Source: CAVOAK01 sp965217615 | GTDB lineage: Bacteria; Pseudomonadota; Alphaproteobacteria; UBA8366; CAVOAK01 | Assembly (NCBI GenBank): GCA_965217615.1 | Contig: CBDCIT010000033.1 | Coordinates: forward strand, 1-64,000 | Length of the DNA: 64,000 nucleotides | Reading direction: 5' to 3' | In this document: positions 40,711-50,146 of the stretch, one piece after another | Layout of the letters: each line of letters starts with the position of its first letter | Numbering within the stretch: position 1 is the stretch's first letter | Program-made: the position numbers and the translations under genes | The notes under the pieces: generated by a model | Database searches by the model: none | The model's input: the letters and a program-made list of their open reading frames with translations, nothing else | What the model was told of the DNA's origin: nothing

Positions 40711-42165
40711 TCATTCTCCGACCTCCGCCAGGTCTTTCTCCCTGCGCGCCGCTACACTCGCCGGAACAATGTTTGGCGCGAGTTTGACCAGTTTGCCTCG
40801 CTCGACGCCCAGCCGTCCGGTAGGGACTCGGCCTACAACCTGTGCAAGACCTGGCGCAAGCTTAACCAAATCGCCATTTTCAATCCGCAGAACGTTGGGC
40901 ACCTTGCAGTCGCGCGCGAGCGCCACGTGCGCGTCCAAATGCGCGGGCTCGCCATGAACCGGTATTGCCACCTGTGGCCGCAACCACCCATACATCTGGA
41001 TCAATTCATCGCGTGCGGGATGGCCGGAGACGTGAACAAATTCGTCACCGGTGGCGATGACCTCGATACCCATTTCCCGCAACCGGGTCTGCAATCGCTC
41101 AATCGGTGCTTCGTTGCCAGGGATAATCCGACTTGAAAAGACCGCCGCATCACCTGCGTCAAGCGCAATCTCCGGGTGGTGTCCCGCCGCAATCCGAGGC
41201 AGTGCCGCACGCGGTTCGCCTTGGCTACCGGTGCAGATCAACAGAACCCTGTCGCGTGGAAGATAACTTGCTTCGTCCGGCGTGAGGAACGTGGGCGTAT
41301 CGGACAAATAGCCGTTCTCCCGCGCCGCATCATGCATTCGCCAGAGGCTTCGACCGACCAAGGCTGCGTGACGGCCATTCGCTTCGGCAACATGCGCCAA
41401 CGTCTCCAGGCGTGCGATGTTGCTGGCGAAACATCCAACGACCACGCGTTGTTCGAAGCGGCCGATCAGGTCAACCAGACTTTGCCTGAGGTCCGCCTCC
41501 GAGCCCGACCGGCCAGCAACCAGCGCGTTGGTGGAATCGCAAATCGTTACGAGAACGCCGGATTTTCCGACGTCGATAAGCGCCTGCTCGTCCGCGGACG
41601 GCCCGATCAGCGGATCAGGATCGAGTTTCCAGTCGCCGGTATGGACGATCGTGCCAACGGGCGTGCGGATGACGACTGCATTCGGCTCCGGTATCGAGTG
41701 TGTGAGGGTCACTAGCTCAATTGCAAATGGTCCAACGTCGAATCGGCTCGACATCGGCAGCTTCGTGATCCCCGCTTGTTTTGCAATGCCTGCCTGTCTC
41801 AACTTTCGCGTAACAACGCTTATCGTAAACGATGTGGCGAAAATTGGACATCGTAGACGTGGCCAAAGATATGGCACGGCGCCAATGTGATCTTCGTGGG
41901 CGTGCGTAAGCACGAGGCCCGCCAGTTCGCCGCGGCGCCCCGAGATGAAGTCCGGATCAGGCATTATGACGTCGTGCCCATAGACGGCTTTGTCGCGAAA
42001 CATGACACCCAAATCCACCATCAGCCACTTTCCCGCATGGCCGTAGAGATTGAGGTTCATGCCAATTTCACCGGTTCCGCCGAGCGGGACAAAAAGTAGT
42101 TCTTCCGCGCCGGGCGCACCGCCGGGGAGGAAGTCCGTCAACGATTGCGCTCGTAGATCATACAC
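40711..42165 (-). CDS. rnj: Ribonuclease J lacking the usual C-terminal domain
   Basis: Endo/5'-exoribonuclease of the metallo-beta-lactamase superfamily for mRNA decay and rRNA maturation. The metal site is intact: HAHEDH (H88, H90, D92, H93), later IVHTGDWKLD, and the beta-CASP segment with VSGHPARDELIQMY and IPVHGEPAHL. The protein is only 484 residues, while family members are about 555. Similarity fades after RVPTGRLGVERGKLVKLAP, and it stops 55 bp before mce, so the C-terminal domain of about 70-100 residues is missing. The start ATG 42165 overlaps coaX by 28 bases; TTG 42141 (LTDFLPGG) is an alternative. Confidence 0.93.
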   Translation of the reverse strand: MYDLRAQSLTDFLPGGAPGAEELLFVPLGGTGEIGMNLNLYGHAGKWLMVDLGVMFRDKAVYGHDVIMPDPDFISGRRGELAGLVLTHAHEDHIGAVPYLWPRLRCPIFATSFTISVVTRKLRQAGIAKQAGITKLPMSSRFDVGPFAIELVTLTHSIPEPNAVVIRTPVGTIVHTGDWKLDPDPLIGPSADEQALIDVGKSGVLVTICDSTNALVAGRSGSEADLRQSLVDLIGRFEQRVVVGCFASNIARLETLAHVAEANGRHAALVGRSLWRMHDAARENGYLSDTPTFLTPDEASYLPRDRVLLICTGSQGEPRAALPRIAAGHHPEIALDAGDAAVFSSRIIPGNEAPIERLQTRLREMGIEVIATGDEFVHVSGHPARDELIQMYGWLRPQVAIPVHGEPAHLDAHVALARDCKVPNVLRIENGDLVKLAPGLAQVVGRVPTGRLGVERGKLVKLAPNIVPASVAARREKDLAEVGE

Positions 42166-42905
42166 AGCCCGCGGATGGTCATATCGGGATCGGATTGCTG
42201 GATGACTTCGGTCGCATCGGTGAACAAAGGCGCCAGACCGCCGGTCGCAACGACCCCCATGGCGTCGCCATACTCAGCCCGAATTCGCGCCACAAGGCCC
42301 TCGATCATGCCCACATAGCCCCAATATAACCCTGATTGCATGGCGGTTTCCGTCGACCTGCCGATGATTTGGCTGGTCGGTTTTATCTCGACCCGCGGCA
42401 ACTTGGCCGCACGCATGTGCAGCGCTTCGAGCGAAAGGTTGATGCCTGGCGCGAAGACGCTGCCGCGGTAATTCCCGTCGCCGTCGATGACATCGAAGGT
42501 CGTCGCAGTACCGAAGTCGATGACGATAAGCGGTCCCTTGTGTCGGCCGTAGGCCCCAACCGCGTTTGCAAGTCGATCGGCGCCGACTTGATCTGGCCGG
42601 TCGATCAATATCTCAATACCAAGTTTTACACCGTCCTCACCGACAACGATCGGCGGCGTTTCTGAAATGCTCTGGCAAAGCGCAACCAAACTGTCCATGG
42701 CATCTGGAACGACGCAGGAGATAATTGAGCCGGCAATTTGGTCGCGCTCGACGCCTTCCGTTTCCATCAGTTGCGAGAGCCAGACCATGTATTCGTCGGC
42801 AGTGCGCCGTGGATTGGTTTCACACCGCCAGAGCGCGCGCGTCGCTTCGCCGTCGCACAGCGCAAACTTCGTGTTGGTATTACCGGTGTCGATGACAAGA
42901 AGCAC
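42138..42905 (-). CDS. coaX: Type III pantothenate kinase
   Basis: First step of coenzyme A synthesis: phosphorylation of pantothenate, in the CoaX form that is insensitive to CoA feedback. The 255-residue protein has the ASKHA-fold phosphate motif MLLVIDTGNTNTKFAL (about 1-16), the PDQVGADRLANAVGAY segment (about 103-118), IVIDFGTATTFDVID (about 127-141) and GSVFAPGINLSLEAL. Length is normal. It lies between birA (4 bp) and rnj (overlap), the standard alphaproteobacterial order. Confidence 0.97.
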   Translation of the reverse strand: MLLVIDTGNTNTKFALCDGEATRALWRCETNPRRTADEYMVWLSQLMETEGVERDQIAGSIISCVVPDAMDSLVALCQSISETPPIVVGEDGVKLGIEILIDRPDQVGADRLANAVGAYGRHKGPLIVIDFGTATTFDVIDGDGNYRGSVFAPGINLSLEALHMRAAKLPRVEIKPTSQIIGRSTETAMQSGLYWGYVGMIEGLVARIRAEYGDAMGVVATGGLAPLFTDATEVIQQSDPDMTIRGLCMIYERNR

Positions 42906-42909
42906 GGCG

Positions 42910-43668
42910 CTAACCCGGGAGAAAAACGTCGCCGGCGGTTACCTTGCGCGTCTCACCGTCGGCTAGTTCAACGAGAAGCGTGCCGGTTTCATCCATGTCT
43001 GCAAACACCCCTTCAAACTCCTGGTTTTCGAGGCGCACGCGCACAGGTCCGCCGATCCCAATGGCCCGTTCGAGCCAAGCGTCGCGAACCGGGCCGAAAC
43101 CGTGCAAGCGCCACTTCTGCAACCAATCGAGAATGCGCCGCAGATAGGCCTCAAGCACCGCGTCAACCGTCGCAACGCTGCAACCTTCCTCGATCAGATC
43201 CGTCGCCGGGTACAGGCCCGTTGTCGGATGACTGGTAATGTTGGCGCCACACCCAATGACAACCCACTGCGCATTGCCATCGCCCGGGGCCGCCGATTCA
43301 GACAAGATGCCGGCAGCTTTCTTGCCATTTATCAACACGTCGTTCGGCCATTTGAGACGGAGCTCGGCGCCGCGTGGCAAGAATTCGTCCAGCGCTTCGC
43401 AAATCGACAGCGAGGCCACGAAGGATAGGCCCGCAGCTTCCCCGGGCGGTTTGGCTGGCCGAAGAATAAGTGAGCAATACAGATTGCCCGGCGGAGAATG
43501 CCAGCTGCGTCCTTGGCGTCCACGCCCTTGCGTTTGCTCACCAGCCCAAACGAGGGTTCCCTCCTCCGCGCCTGCGATGGCGAGATGTTTGGCTTTGTCG
43601 TTTGTTGAGTCGACGGTATCGAGCCGAACCAACCGGATCGACTCCGGCAATTGGAGCTGATCAGTCAA
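42910..43668 (-). CDS. birA: Biotin--[acetyl-CoA-carboxylase] ligase
   Basis: Attaches biotin to the carboxyl carrier protein. The protein has the biotinyl-AMP motif GRGRQGRSWHSPPGNLYCSL and KWPNDVLINGKKAAGIL, plus a small C-terminal domain (GIGGPVRVRLENQEFEGVFADMDETG). It lacks the N-terminal helix-turn-helix of E. coli BirA, so it should not act as the bio repressor. No ATG lies at the domain start. TTG 43668, five bases after the nuoN stop, gives 252 residues; ATG 43734 would overlap nuoN by 61 bases. The start is therefore uncertain. Confidence 0.94.
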   Translation of the reverse strand: MTDQLQLPESIRLVRLDTVDSTNDKAKHLAIAGAEEGTLVWAGEQTQGRGRQGRSWHSPPGNLYCSLILRPAKPPGEAAGLSFVASLSICEALDEFLPRGAELRLKWPNDVLINGKKAAGILSESAAPGDGNAQWVVIGCGANITSHPTTGLYPATDLIEEGCSVATVDAVLEAYLRRILDWLQKWRLHGFGPVRDAWLERAIGIGGPVRVRLENQEFEGVFADMDETGTLLVELADGETRKVTAGDVFLPG

Positions 43669-43673
43669 GTCGG

Positions 43674-45122
43674 TTAACCCGTGAACAGCGCCGCGGCCGC
43701 TAATGCTGCGCCATCGATTATCGGCGTTGGCCAAACGATGAAGAACATGGTGCCGAATGCGGTAACCGCCATGACGAAGCCGACGGGCCTTGCCGTCTGT
43801 CGGTCCAGCGGCTCTACGGCCTCATCGAAATACATAACTTTGATAATTCGCAGATAATAGTAAGCGCCGACAACACTGGCGATGACGCCGATAATCGCGA
43901 GGGTAAATAGTCCTTCCTGGATCGCAGCTAGGAACACATAAAGCTTCCCGAAAAATCCAGCCAAGGGCGGAATGCCGGCCATTGAAAACATGAAGATGAG
44001 CATTGCAAACGCCATCCGCGGATGAGATTTGCCAAAGCCGGCCAGATCGTCGATTTCTTCCACGGCTTGTCCGTTCTGCCGCATGCTGAGAATACAGGTG
44101 AAGGTGCCGACGTTCATCGCCAGATAGATCGACATATACACCAAGACTCCGTGCACACCGGCCTCGGTACCGGCGGCAAGACCAATCAAGGCAAAGCCCA
44201 CATGGCCAATGGAAGAGTAGGCCATCAGACGTTTTATGTTGCTTTGTGCGATTGCCGCCAATGCGCCGAGGACCATCGAGGCGATCGAAATAGCGATGAT
44301 GATCTGTTGCCATTCGGCAGCTAATCCGCCGAGCGGCCCGATCATTGTACGCACGAGGAGGGCAATGGCGGCGATCTTTGGTGCAACCGAGAGGAACGCG
44401 GTGACCGGTGTCGGTGCGCCTTCGTATACGTCGGGGGTCCACATGTGAAATGGAACAGCAGAGACCTTAAAGGCGAGACCGGCTGCCAGGAATACGAGCC
44501 CTACGACGACACCCAACGACGTCGGCTCGTTGCCACCAAACAGGCTGGCAAGTTGCGAAAATTGCGTCGTTCCGGCAAAGCCATAAATCATCGAACAGCC
44601 ATAGAGCAGCAGACCCGAGGACAGGGCACCGAGAACGAAGTATTTCAAGCCAGCTTCGCTCGAGCGAACCGTATCGCGCTGGAAAGCGGCAATCACGTAA
44701 AGCGACAGACTCTGCAATTCAAGCCCGAGATACAAGGCGATCAAGTCGTTGGCTGAAATCATCATCATCATGCCAACGGTTGCGAACAGTATGAGGATCG
44801 GGAACTCAAACCGCGCCATGCCTTCACGACGGGCAAAGTCCTGGCTGATGATGAGCGTCAGCAGCGTTCCCAAAAGCACCAAGACCTTCATGAACACTGT
44901 AAAACCGTCGATCGCGAACAGCCCACCAAACGTGATGACCGTCGTCCGTCCTTGGAGTACGACCAGTCCGAGTGCAACGCCAATTGCGAGCATGGCAAGG
45001 CCGGAAACGATGCGCATGGCGCGTTCTTCGCTCGCAAATACGCCGACCATCATCAGAAACATGGTGGCAACTGCGAGAAATATTTCCGGAATCGCCGGGA
45101 AAATGTCGGGAAGACTCATCAC
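43674..45122 (-). CDS. nuoN: NADH-quinone oxidoreductase subunit N
   Basis: Membrane-arm, antiporter-like proton-pumping subunit of complex I. The 482-residue protein has about fourteen hydrophobic helices and the conserved lysine-bearing segments of the Mrp-type fold (ELQSLSLYVIAAF, GLAFKVSAVPFHMWTPDVYEGAPTPVTAFLS in the family block, SNIKRLMAYSSIGHVGFAL). Length is typical. Its start overlaps the nuoM stop by four bases (ATGA), and it is the last nuo gene, followed by birA. Confidence 0.98.
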   Translation of the reverse strand: MMSLPDIFPAIPEIFLAVATMFLMMVGVFASEERAMRIVSGLAMLAIGVALGLVVLQGRTTVITFGGLFAIDGFTVFMKVLVLLGTLLTLIISQDFARREGMARFEFPILILFATVGMMMMISANDLIALYLGLELQSLSLYVIAAFQRDTVRSSEAGLKYFVLGALSSGLLLYGCSMIYGFAGTTQFSQLASLFGGNEPTSLGVVVGLVFLAAGLAFKVSAVPFHMWTPDVYEGAPTPVTAFLSVAPKIAAIALLVRTMIGPLGGLAAEWQQIIIAISIASMVLGALAAIAQSNIKRLMAYSSIGHVGFALIGLAAGTEAGVHGVLVYMSIYLAMNVGTFTCILSMRQNGQAVEEIDDLAGFGKSHPRMAFAMLIFMFSMAGIPPLAGFFGKLYVFLAAIQEGLFTLAIIGVIASVVGAYYYLRIIKVMYFDEAVEPLDRQTARPVGFVMAVTAFGTMFFIVWPTPIIDGAALAAAALFTG

Positions 45123-46663
45123 TTCCCTCCGCTTGTCGGTAAGGCCTCCGACAGCACGTTGGATGTTCCGTCGCCGAGAGCCAAGGCCGAATTATAGTTT
45201 TCGATAAGGCGGGCGACCGAAGCGTCGATTGGATCGAGGTAGGTATTGGGAAATATCCCTATCCAAAGGACTACCAGCACCAATGGAGCAAATACCGCGA
45301 TCTCGCGCCGGTTGAGATCGAGAATCGACGACAGCTCTTCCTTGGTGAGCTGGCCGAAAATAACCCGGCGATAGAGATAGAGCATGTAAGCGGCGCCAAG
45401 AAACATACCGGTCGCAATCAACGCCGCGACCAGAGTATCGACCTGGAACAGACCGACAAGAATCAGGAGCTCGCCGACAAACCCGCTGGTTCCGGGCAAG
45501 CCAACGGATGCCAGCATGAACAACATGAACATCGCGGCGTATTTCGGCATGCGGTGAACGAGTCCGCCGTAGCTGGAAATTTCACGGCTGTGAATTCGGT
45601 CGTATACGACACCGACGCAAAGGAACAGAGCGGCCGATACCACACCGTGACTCAGCATCTGAATAATCGCTCCTTGAACCGCCTGCTGGTTCATGGCGAA
45701 GATACCGACCGTAACAAATCCCATATGCGCGACCGACGAGTAGGCGATCAGCTTCTTCATATCCTCCTGCGCCAGCGCGACCAGCGACGTGTAGATCACG
45801 GCAATTATGCTGAGTGTGAAGATCAGCGGCGTGAATAATTCTGACGCGAGCGGCAAGATCGGAATCGAGAATCTAAGAAAGCCATATGCGCCCATCTTCA
45901 AAAGCACGCCTGCAAGAATAACCGAGCCGGCGGTTGGCGCTTCGACATGGGCATCGGGAAGCCACGTGTGAACCGGCCACATCGGCACCTTGACGGCGAA
46001 CGAAGCAAAACATGCGAGCCATAGCCAAATCTGCAGGTCGCTCGAAAACGCGAAGCCCATGAGGGTTGGGATGTCGGTCGTGTTGGCCTGGAAATACATC
46101 GTCAAGATTGCCAGCAGCATCAAAACCGACCCCAAGAGCGTGTAGAGAAAAAACTTGAAGGCGGCGTAGACACGGCGCGCTCCTCCCCAAACGCCGATGA
46201 TGAGAAACATCGGGATCAGGACGCCCTCGAAGAAGACGTAAAACAGAACGAAGTCCAAGGCGCAAAACATGCCCACCATCATCGTCTCGAGGACGAGGAA
46301 GGCGATCATGTACTCTTTGACGCGGCTCTTGATTGCCTCCCAGCTCGCCAACACGCAGATCGGCGTCAGGAAGGTTGAAAGCAATACGAAGAATACGGAG
46401 ATGCCGTCGATCCCCATATGGTAGCTAATGTTGAACGCCGGGATCCAATCGCTGCGTTCGACAAACTGGAAGCCCGCCCGGGCGGCCTCAAAATCAAACC
46501 ACAGGAAAAGCGACAACACGAAAGTGATGAGCGAGACCCAGAGCGCGGACCAGCGCGCATTGCGGGCGACCTCCTCTTCATTGCCGCGAATCATCAAGAT
46601 CCCCAATGCCCCGATAAGCGGGAAGAAGGTCGTCATCGACAAGACTGGCCAGGATTGTGTCAT
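45119..46663 (-). CDS. nuoM: NADH-quinone oxidoreductase subunit M
   Basis: Antiporter-like membrane subunit of complex I. The 514-residue protein has the NuoM signatures: YHMGIDGISVFFVLLSTFL (about 80-98), the conserved Glu region YVFFEGVLIPMFLIIGVWGG (about 143-162), FAVKVPMWPVHTWLPDAHVEAPT with the pumping lysine, and DMKKLIAYSSVAHMGFV. About fourteen helices are visible. It lies six bases after nuoL and overlaps nuoN. Confidence 0.98.
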   Translation of the reverse strand: MTQSWPVLSMTTFFPLIGALGILMIRGNEEEVARNARWSALWVSLITFVLSLFLWFDFEAARAGFQFVERSDWIPAFNISYHMGIDGISVFFVLLSTFLTPICVLASWEAIKSRVKEYMIAFLVLETMMVGMFCALDFVLFYVFFEGVLIPMFLIIGVWGGARRVYAAFKFFLYTLLGSVLMLLAILTMYFQANTTDIPTLMGFAFSSDLQIWLWLACFASFAVKVPMWPVHTWLPDAHVEAPTAGSVILAGVLLKMGAYGFLRFSIPILPLASELFTPLIFTLSIIAVIYTSLVALAQEDMKKLIAYSSVAHMGFVTVGIFAMNQQAVQGAIIQMLSHGVVSAALFLCVGVVYDRIHSREISSYGGLVHRMPKYAAMFMLFMLASVGLPGTSGFVGELLILVGLFQVDTLVAALIATGMFLGAAYMLYLYRRVIFGQLTKEELSSILDLNRREIAVFAPLVLVVLWIGIFPNTYLDPIDASVARLIENYNSALALGDGTSNVLSEALPTSGGK

Positions 46664-46669
46664 CGCCGC

Positions 46670-48619
46670 CTAGCCAAGCGTTGCCGCATAGAAATACCAA
46701 CTGATCAGCGCGACGACACCGATCAGCATGGCAAATGCGTAGTGGTATAAGTAGCCGCTCTGCAGCGCACTCGCGCGTAGTGAGAAACGCCGCGTCGTTG
46801 AGGCAACGCCATCGGGACCGACGCCGTCGATAAGCGTACCATCTCCCGATTTCCAGAGACCTCGACCGACGACAAAGGCAGGACGGACGAGGAGCGCGTC
46901 AAAGAGTTCGTCGAAGTACCATTTGTTGAATGAAAGAAGATATGCGGGGCGCAGTTTCGCGGCCCAGATTGCGGCGATGTCCGGCTTACGGATGTACATC
47001 CACCAGGCCAGACCAATGCCGGCCAGAGCCAGAACGAGCGGGCTCAACTTGACCAAAAGGGGCACGTGGTGCGATGCGGCAAGCGCGCCGTGCGCAGGAA
47101 GGATGCGGATGGAGTCGCCCCAGAATGCCTCCATGCCCTCGCCGACGAAGGCGTTGACGGCGACCCAACCCGCGAGGATCGAGCCCAGCGCCAGCACCGC
47201 CAGCGGCACGATCATGACTTTCGGGGATTCGTGAATGTGAGCCAGCGTTCGCTCATCGCAGCGAGGCTCGCCGTGGAACGTCATGAAGATAAGCCGCCAC
47301 GAGTAGAACGCGGTCATGAAAGCGGCGGCCAATCCGGCCCAGAACGCGAAGCTACCGGCGCCGGTTCCGGCAGCCCAAGCAGATTCGATGATCGCGTCTT
47401 TGGAATAAAATCCGGCCATGCCAAACACGCCAGGAATGCCGATGCCAGCCAGAGCCAAACTACCGATCCACATATAGGCGTAGGTGACCGGGATCATCCG
47501 CCAAACGCCACCCATCTTTCGCATATCCTGTTCGTCTGAGAATGCGTGGATTACCGAGCCAGCGCCTAAAAAGAGCAGCGCCTTGAAGAATCCATGGGTC
47601 ATCAAGTGAAAAATCGCCGCCGGATAGGCCGATACGCCAGCGGCAAAAAACATGTAGCCAAGCTGTGAACAAGTCGAATAGGCGATCACTCGTTTTATAT
47701 CGTTTTGCGTCAAGCCGATGGTCGCGGTGACGAAAGCCGTCGTGCCTCCAACAATCGCGACGACGGCGAGTGCCAGGTCGGAATACTCAAACAGCGGCGA
47801 CATACGGCAAACCATAAAGACGCCTGCAGTGACCATTGTCGCCGCATGAATCAGAGCCGAGACCGGGGTCGGGCCTTCCATGGCGTCTGGTAGCCATGTG
47901 TGAAGGCCGAGCTGAGCCGACTTACCCATCGCCCCGAGGAACAGCAGCAGGGAGATTACCGTGAATGCATGAAAATCGCCGCCAAGAAACTCGAGGCAGG
48001 CGTCGGCTTGGGATGATGCCGCGGAGAATATCGAATCGAGATGGACAGTTTCAAACAGAAAAAAGACTGCGAATATCCCAAGTGCAAATCCGAAGTCACC
48101 GACACGATTGACGAAGAACGCCTTGATTGCCGCCGCGTTGGCCGATGGGCGGTCGTACCAGAAGCCGATCAGCAGGTACGAACATAAGCCGACACCCTCC
48201 CACCCGAAAAACAGCTGGATCAGGTTGTCTGCCGTAACCAGCATCAGCATGAAGAAGGTAAAGAGGCTGAGATAGGCGAAAAAGCGTGGGATCGACCGGT
48301 CGTTCGCCATATAACCGATTGAATAGACATGCACTACCGCAGATACGACCGTGACGACGATCAGCATCACAGCCGTCAGCGTGTCCAATTTCAACGACCA
48401 TGCGAACTCGAAAGCGCCGGAATTGACCCACTGCAGGAGCTCGACGGTGCGCGCATTGCCCTGTAGGGCGACATCGAAAAAGAGGACACAGGACAACAGC
48501 GCCGACAAGCACAGGAACGTCGAGGTTAGCCAATAGGCACCGCGGTCACCAATATGGCGGCCAAAAAATCCGGCGATAATTGCGCCGATAAGGGGAAGGA
48601 AAACGGCAGCGGCTTCCAT
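46670..48619 (-). CDS. nuoL: NADH-quinone oxidoreductase subunit L
   Basis: The distal antiporter-like subunit of complex I, with the long lateral helix that runs along the membrane arm. The 649-residue protein has FFGWEGVGLCSYLLIGFWY (conserved Glu, about 135-153), SAQLGLHTWLPDAMEGPTPVSALIHAATM in the family block, DIKRVIAYSTCSQLGYM, and about sixteen helices. The C-terminal third (about 480-640) contains the lateral helix and the final anchor (YAFAMLIGVVALISWYFY). Length is normal. Confidence 0.98.
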   Translation of the reverse strand: MEAAAVFLPLIGAIIAGFFGRHIGDRGAYWLTSTFLCLSALLSCVLFFDVALQGNARTVELLQWVNSGAFEFAWSLKLDTLTAVMLIVVTVVSAVVHVYSIGYMANDRSIPRFFAYLSLFTFFMLMLVTADNLIQLFFGWEGVGLCSYLLIGFWYDRPSANAAAIKAFFVNRVGDFGFALGIFAVFFLFETVHLDSIFSAASSQADACLEFLGGDFHAFTVISLLLFLGAMGKSAQLGLHTWLPDAMEGPTPVSALIHAATMVTAGVFMVCRMSPLFEYSDLALAVVAIVGGTTAFVTATIGLTQNDIKRVIAYSTCSQLGYMFFAAGVSAYPAAIFHLMTHGFFKALLFLGAGSVIHAFSDEQDMRKMGGVWRMIPVTYAYMWIGSLALAGIGIPGVFGMAGFYSKDAIIESAWAAGTGAGSFAFWAGLAAAFMTAFYSWRLIFMTFHGEPRCDERTLAHIHESPKVMIVPLAVLALGSILAGWVAVNAFVGEGMEAFWGDSIRILPAHGALAASHHVPLLVKLSPLVLALAGIGLAWWMYIRKPDIAAIWAAKLRPAYLLSFNKWYFDELFDALLVRPAFVVGRGLWKSGDGTLIDGVGPDGVASTTRRFSLRASALQSGYLYHYAFAMLIGVVALISWYFYAATLG

Positions 48620-48625
48620 CCGAAC

Positions 48626-48937
48626 TCAGCCTTTCATCATGCTGATATCTTCGACCGCGATTGAACCGCGGTTGCGGTAGTAGACAACCAGGATGGCGAG
48701 GCCAATCGCTGCCTCGGCGGCGGCGACCGTTAACACAAACAAGGCGAAGATTTGGCCGACGAGATCGTTGAGATGCATTGAGAAGGCAATAAGGTTGATG
48801 TTGACGGCAAGCAGCATGAGTTCGATCGACATCAAGATGATGATGACGTTCTTACGGTTCAGAAAGATCCCAAATAGACCTAGCGTGAACAGGATTGCCG
48901 CAACGCTCAGGTAATGTGAGAGGCCGATTTGGAGCAT
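48626..48937 (-). CDS. nuoK: NADH-quinone oxidoreductase subunit K
   Basis: Small membrane subunit of complex I with three helices. The 103-residue protein has the two buried glutamates important for proton transfer in MSIELMLLAVNINLIAF (about 36-52) and TVAAAEAAIGLAILVVYYR (about 70-88). Length is exactly typical. Its start overlaps the nuoJ stop by one base. Confidence 0.98.
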   Translation of the reverse strand: MLQIGLSHYLSVAAILFTLGLFGIFLNRKNVIIILMSIELMLLAVNINLIAFSMHLNDLVGQIFALFVLTVAAAEAAIGLAILVVYYRNRGSIAVEDISMMKG

Positions 48938-49551
48938 CAGATACCGCTCCCGGACTGCACTTTGACGACTTCTATCGCGGTGCTGGATCGTCGGCCGACT
49001 TGGCCGCTAATCTTTTGGCGGCGGACCCCGTCTCGACGGCGCAGCGTTAACACAATTGCGCCGACCATTGCGACCAGGAGGATCAGGCCCGCGGTCTGAA
49101 AGAGATAGGCGTAGTCGGTATAGATAAGCCGACCCAAGGCGTGCGAATTGGAAACGCTGTCAATCGCCGGCATGGGCGCCACGATCGATGCTTGGGCCGT
49201 CGGGGCCACCACCCAGCTCCCAAACACCAGCGCCAACTCCACAAACAACACCAGTCCTATGAGCCCGCCAATCGGCAAATATTGAAGAAAACCATGACGT
49301 AATGCGATAAAGTTAATATCGAGCATCATGACGACGAAGAGGAAAAGGACGGCCACGGCACCGACATAGACAATGACCAGAATCATCGCCAGAAACTCCG
49401 CACCCAACAGCACGAACAAGCCGGCTGAGTTAAAGAAGGCCAAGATGAGGAACAGCACTGAATGAACCGGATTGCGGGCCGAGATCACCATGACGCCAGC
49501 AGCAACAGCGACGGCGGCAAACAGGTAAAATGCGATGGCCTGGATAATCAT
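48937..49551 (-). CDS. nuoJ: NADH-quinone oxidoreductase subunit J
   Basis: Membrane subunit of complex I at the junction with the peripheral arm. The 204-residue protein has five hydrophobic helices and the conserved segments NPVHSVLFLILAFFNSAGLFVLLGAEFLAM and VIVYVGAVAVLFLFVVMMLD, containing the pi-bulge helix. The C-terminal 30 residues are a basic, soluble tail. A 91-bp gap separates it from nuoI, the largest spacing within the operon, with no recognisable gene or terminator in it. Confidence 0.97.
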   Translation of the reverse strand: MIIQAIAFYLFAAVAVAAGVMVISARNPVHSVLFLILAFFNSAGLFVLLGAEFLAMILVIVYVGAVAVLFLFVVMMLDINFIALRHGFLQYLPIGGLIGLVLFVELALVFGSWVVAPTAQASIVAPMPAIDSVSNSHALGRLIYTDYAYLFQTAGLILLVAMVGAIVLTLRRRDGVRRQKISGQVGRRSSTAIEVVKVQSGSGI

Positions 49552-49642
49552 GAATATTGCTACTGCTTAGTTGGACGTACACAATTCCGGCCGGAACAGG
49601 CACTTTGGCGCGGGTAGAGGGCAGCGCATAGGGATTGAGGAC

Positions 49643-50131
49643 TTATCGATAGGGCGCATCCAGCATTAGTCTTGCGGCGATTTCAGCTTCCCATCGATCT
49701 CCGTTCTCAAGCAATTTATCCTTGTTGTAGTAAAGCTCCTCGCGGTTCTCGGCGGCATACTCAAAATTTGGACCTTCGACAATTGCGTCGACTGGACAGG
49801 ACTCTTCGCAGAAGCCGCAATAGATGCATTTAGTCATGTCGATGTCATAGCGGGTCGTGCGGCGACTACCGTCCTCGCGCGGTTCAGCCTCAATCGTAAT
49901 GGCTTGTGCAGGACAAACTGCCTCGCAGAGTTTGCAGGCAATGCACCGCTCTTCACCGTTGGGATAGCGCCGCAGCGCATGCTCGCCCCTGAATCTCGGC
50001 GACAGTGGTCCCTTTTCATAGGGATAATTTACCGTAGCCTTGGCTCTGAACATGCTTCGAAACGTTAGCGACATTCCCCTGATCAGCTCTGTGAGCAGGT
50101 ATGCACGTGCGGTTCGATCGAGAAATGCCAT
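49643..50131 (-). CDS. nuoI: NADH-quinone oxidoreductase subunit I
   Basis: Peripheral-arm subunit carrying two [4Fe-4S] clusters (N6a, N6b) that pass electrons towards N2. The 162-residue protein has both motifs: C63, C66, C69, C73 (CIACKLCEAVCP) and C102, C105, C108, C112 (CIYCGFCEESCP). The N-terminal amphipathic helices (LLTELIRGMSLTFRSMF) anchor it to the membrane arm. Length is typical of alphaproteobacteria. It lies 15 bp after nuoH. Confidence 0.98.
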   Translation of the reverse strand: MAFLDRTARAYLLTELIRGMSLTFRSMFRAKATVNYPYEKGPLSPRFRGEHALRRYPNGEERCIACKLCEAVCPAQAITIEAEPREDGSRRTTRYDIDMTKCIYCGFCEESCPVDAIVEGPNFEYAAENREELYYNKDKLLENGDRWEAEIAARLMLDAPYR

Positions 50132-50146
50132 CTTCCGTGGCCTCGT

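Noticed and set aside
49552..49642. Gap between nuoJ and nuoI considered as a small gene or regulatory site
   Set aside because: No start with a ribosome-binding site, no open frame of note and no hairpin; probably just an operon spacer.
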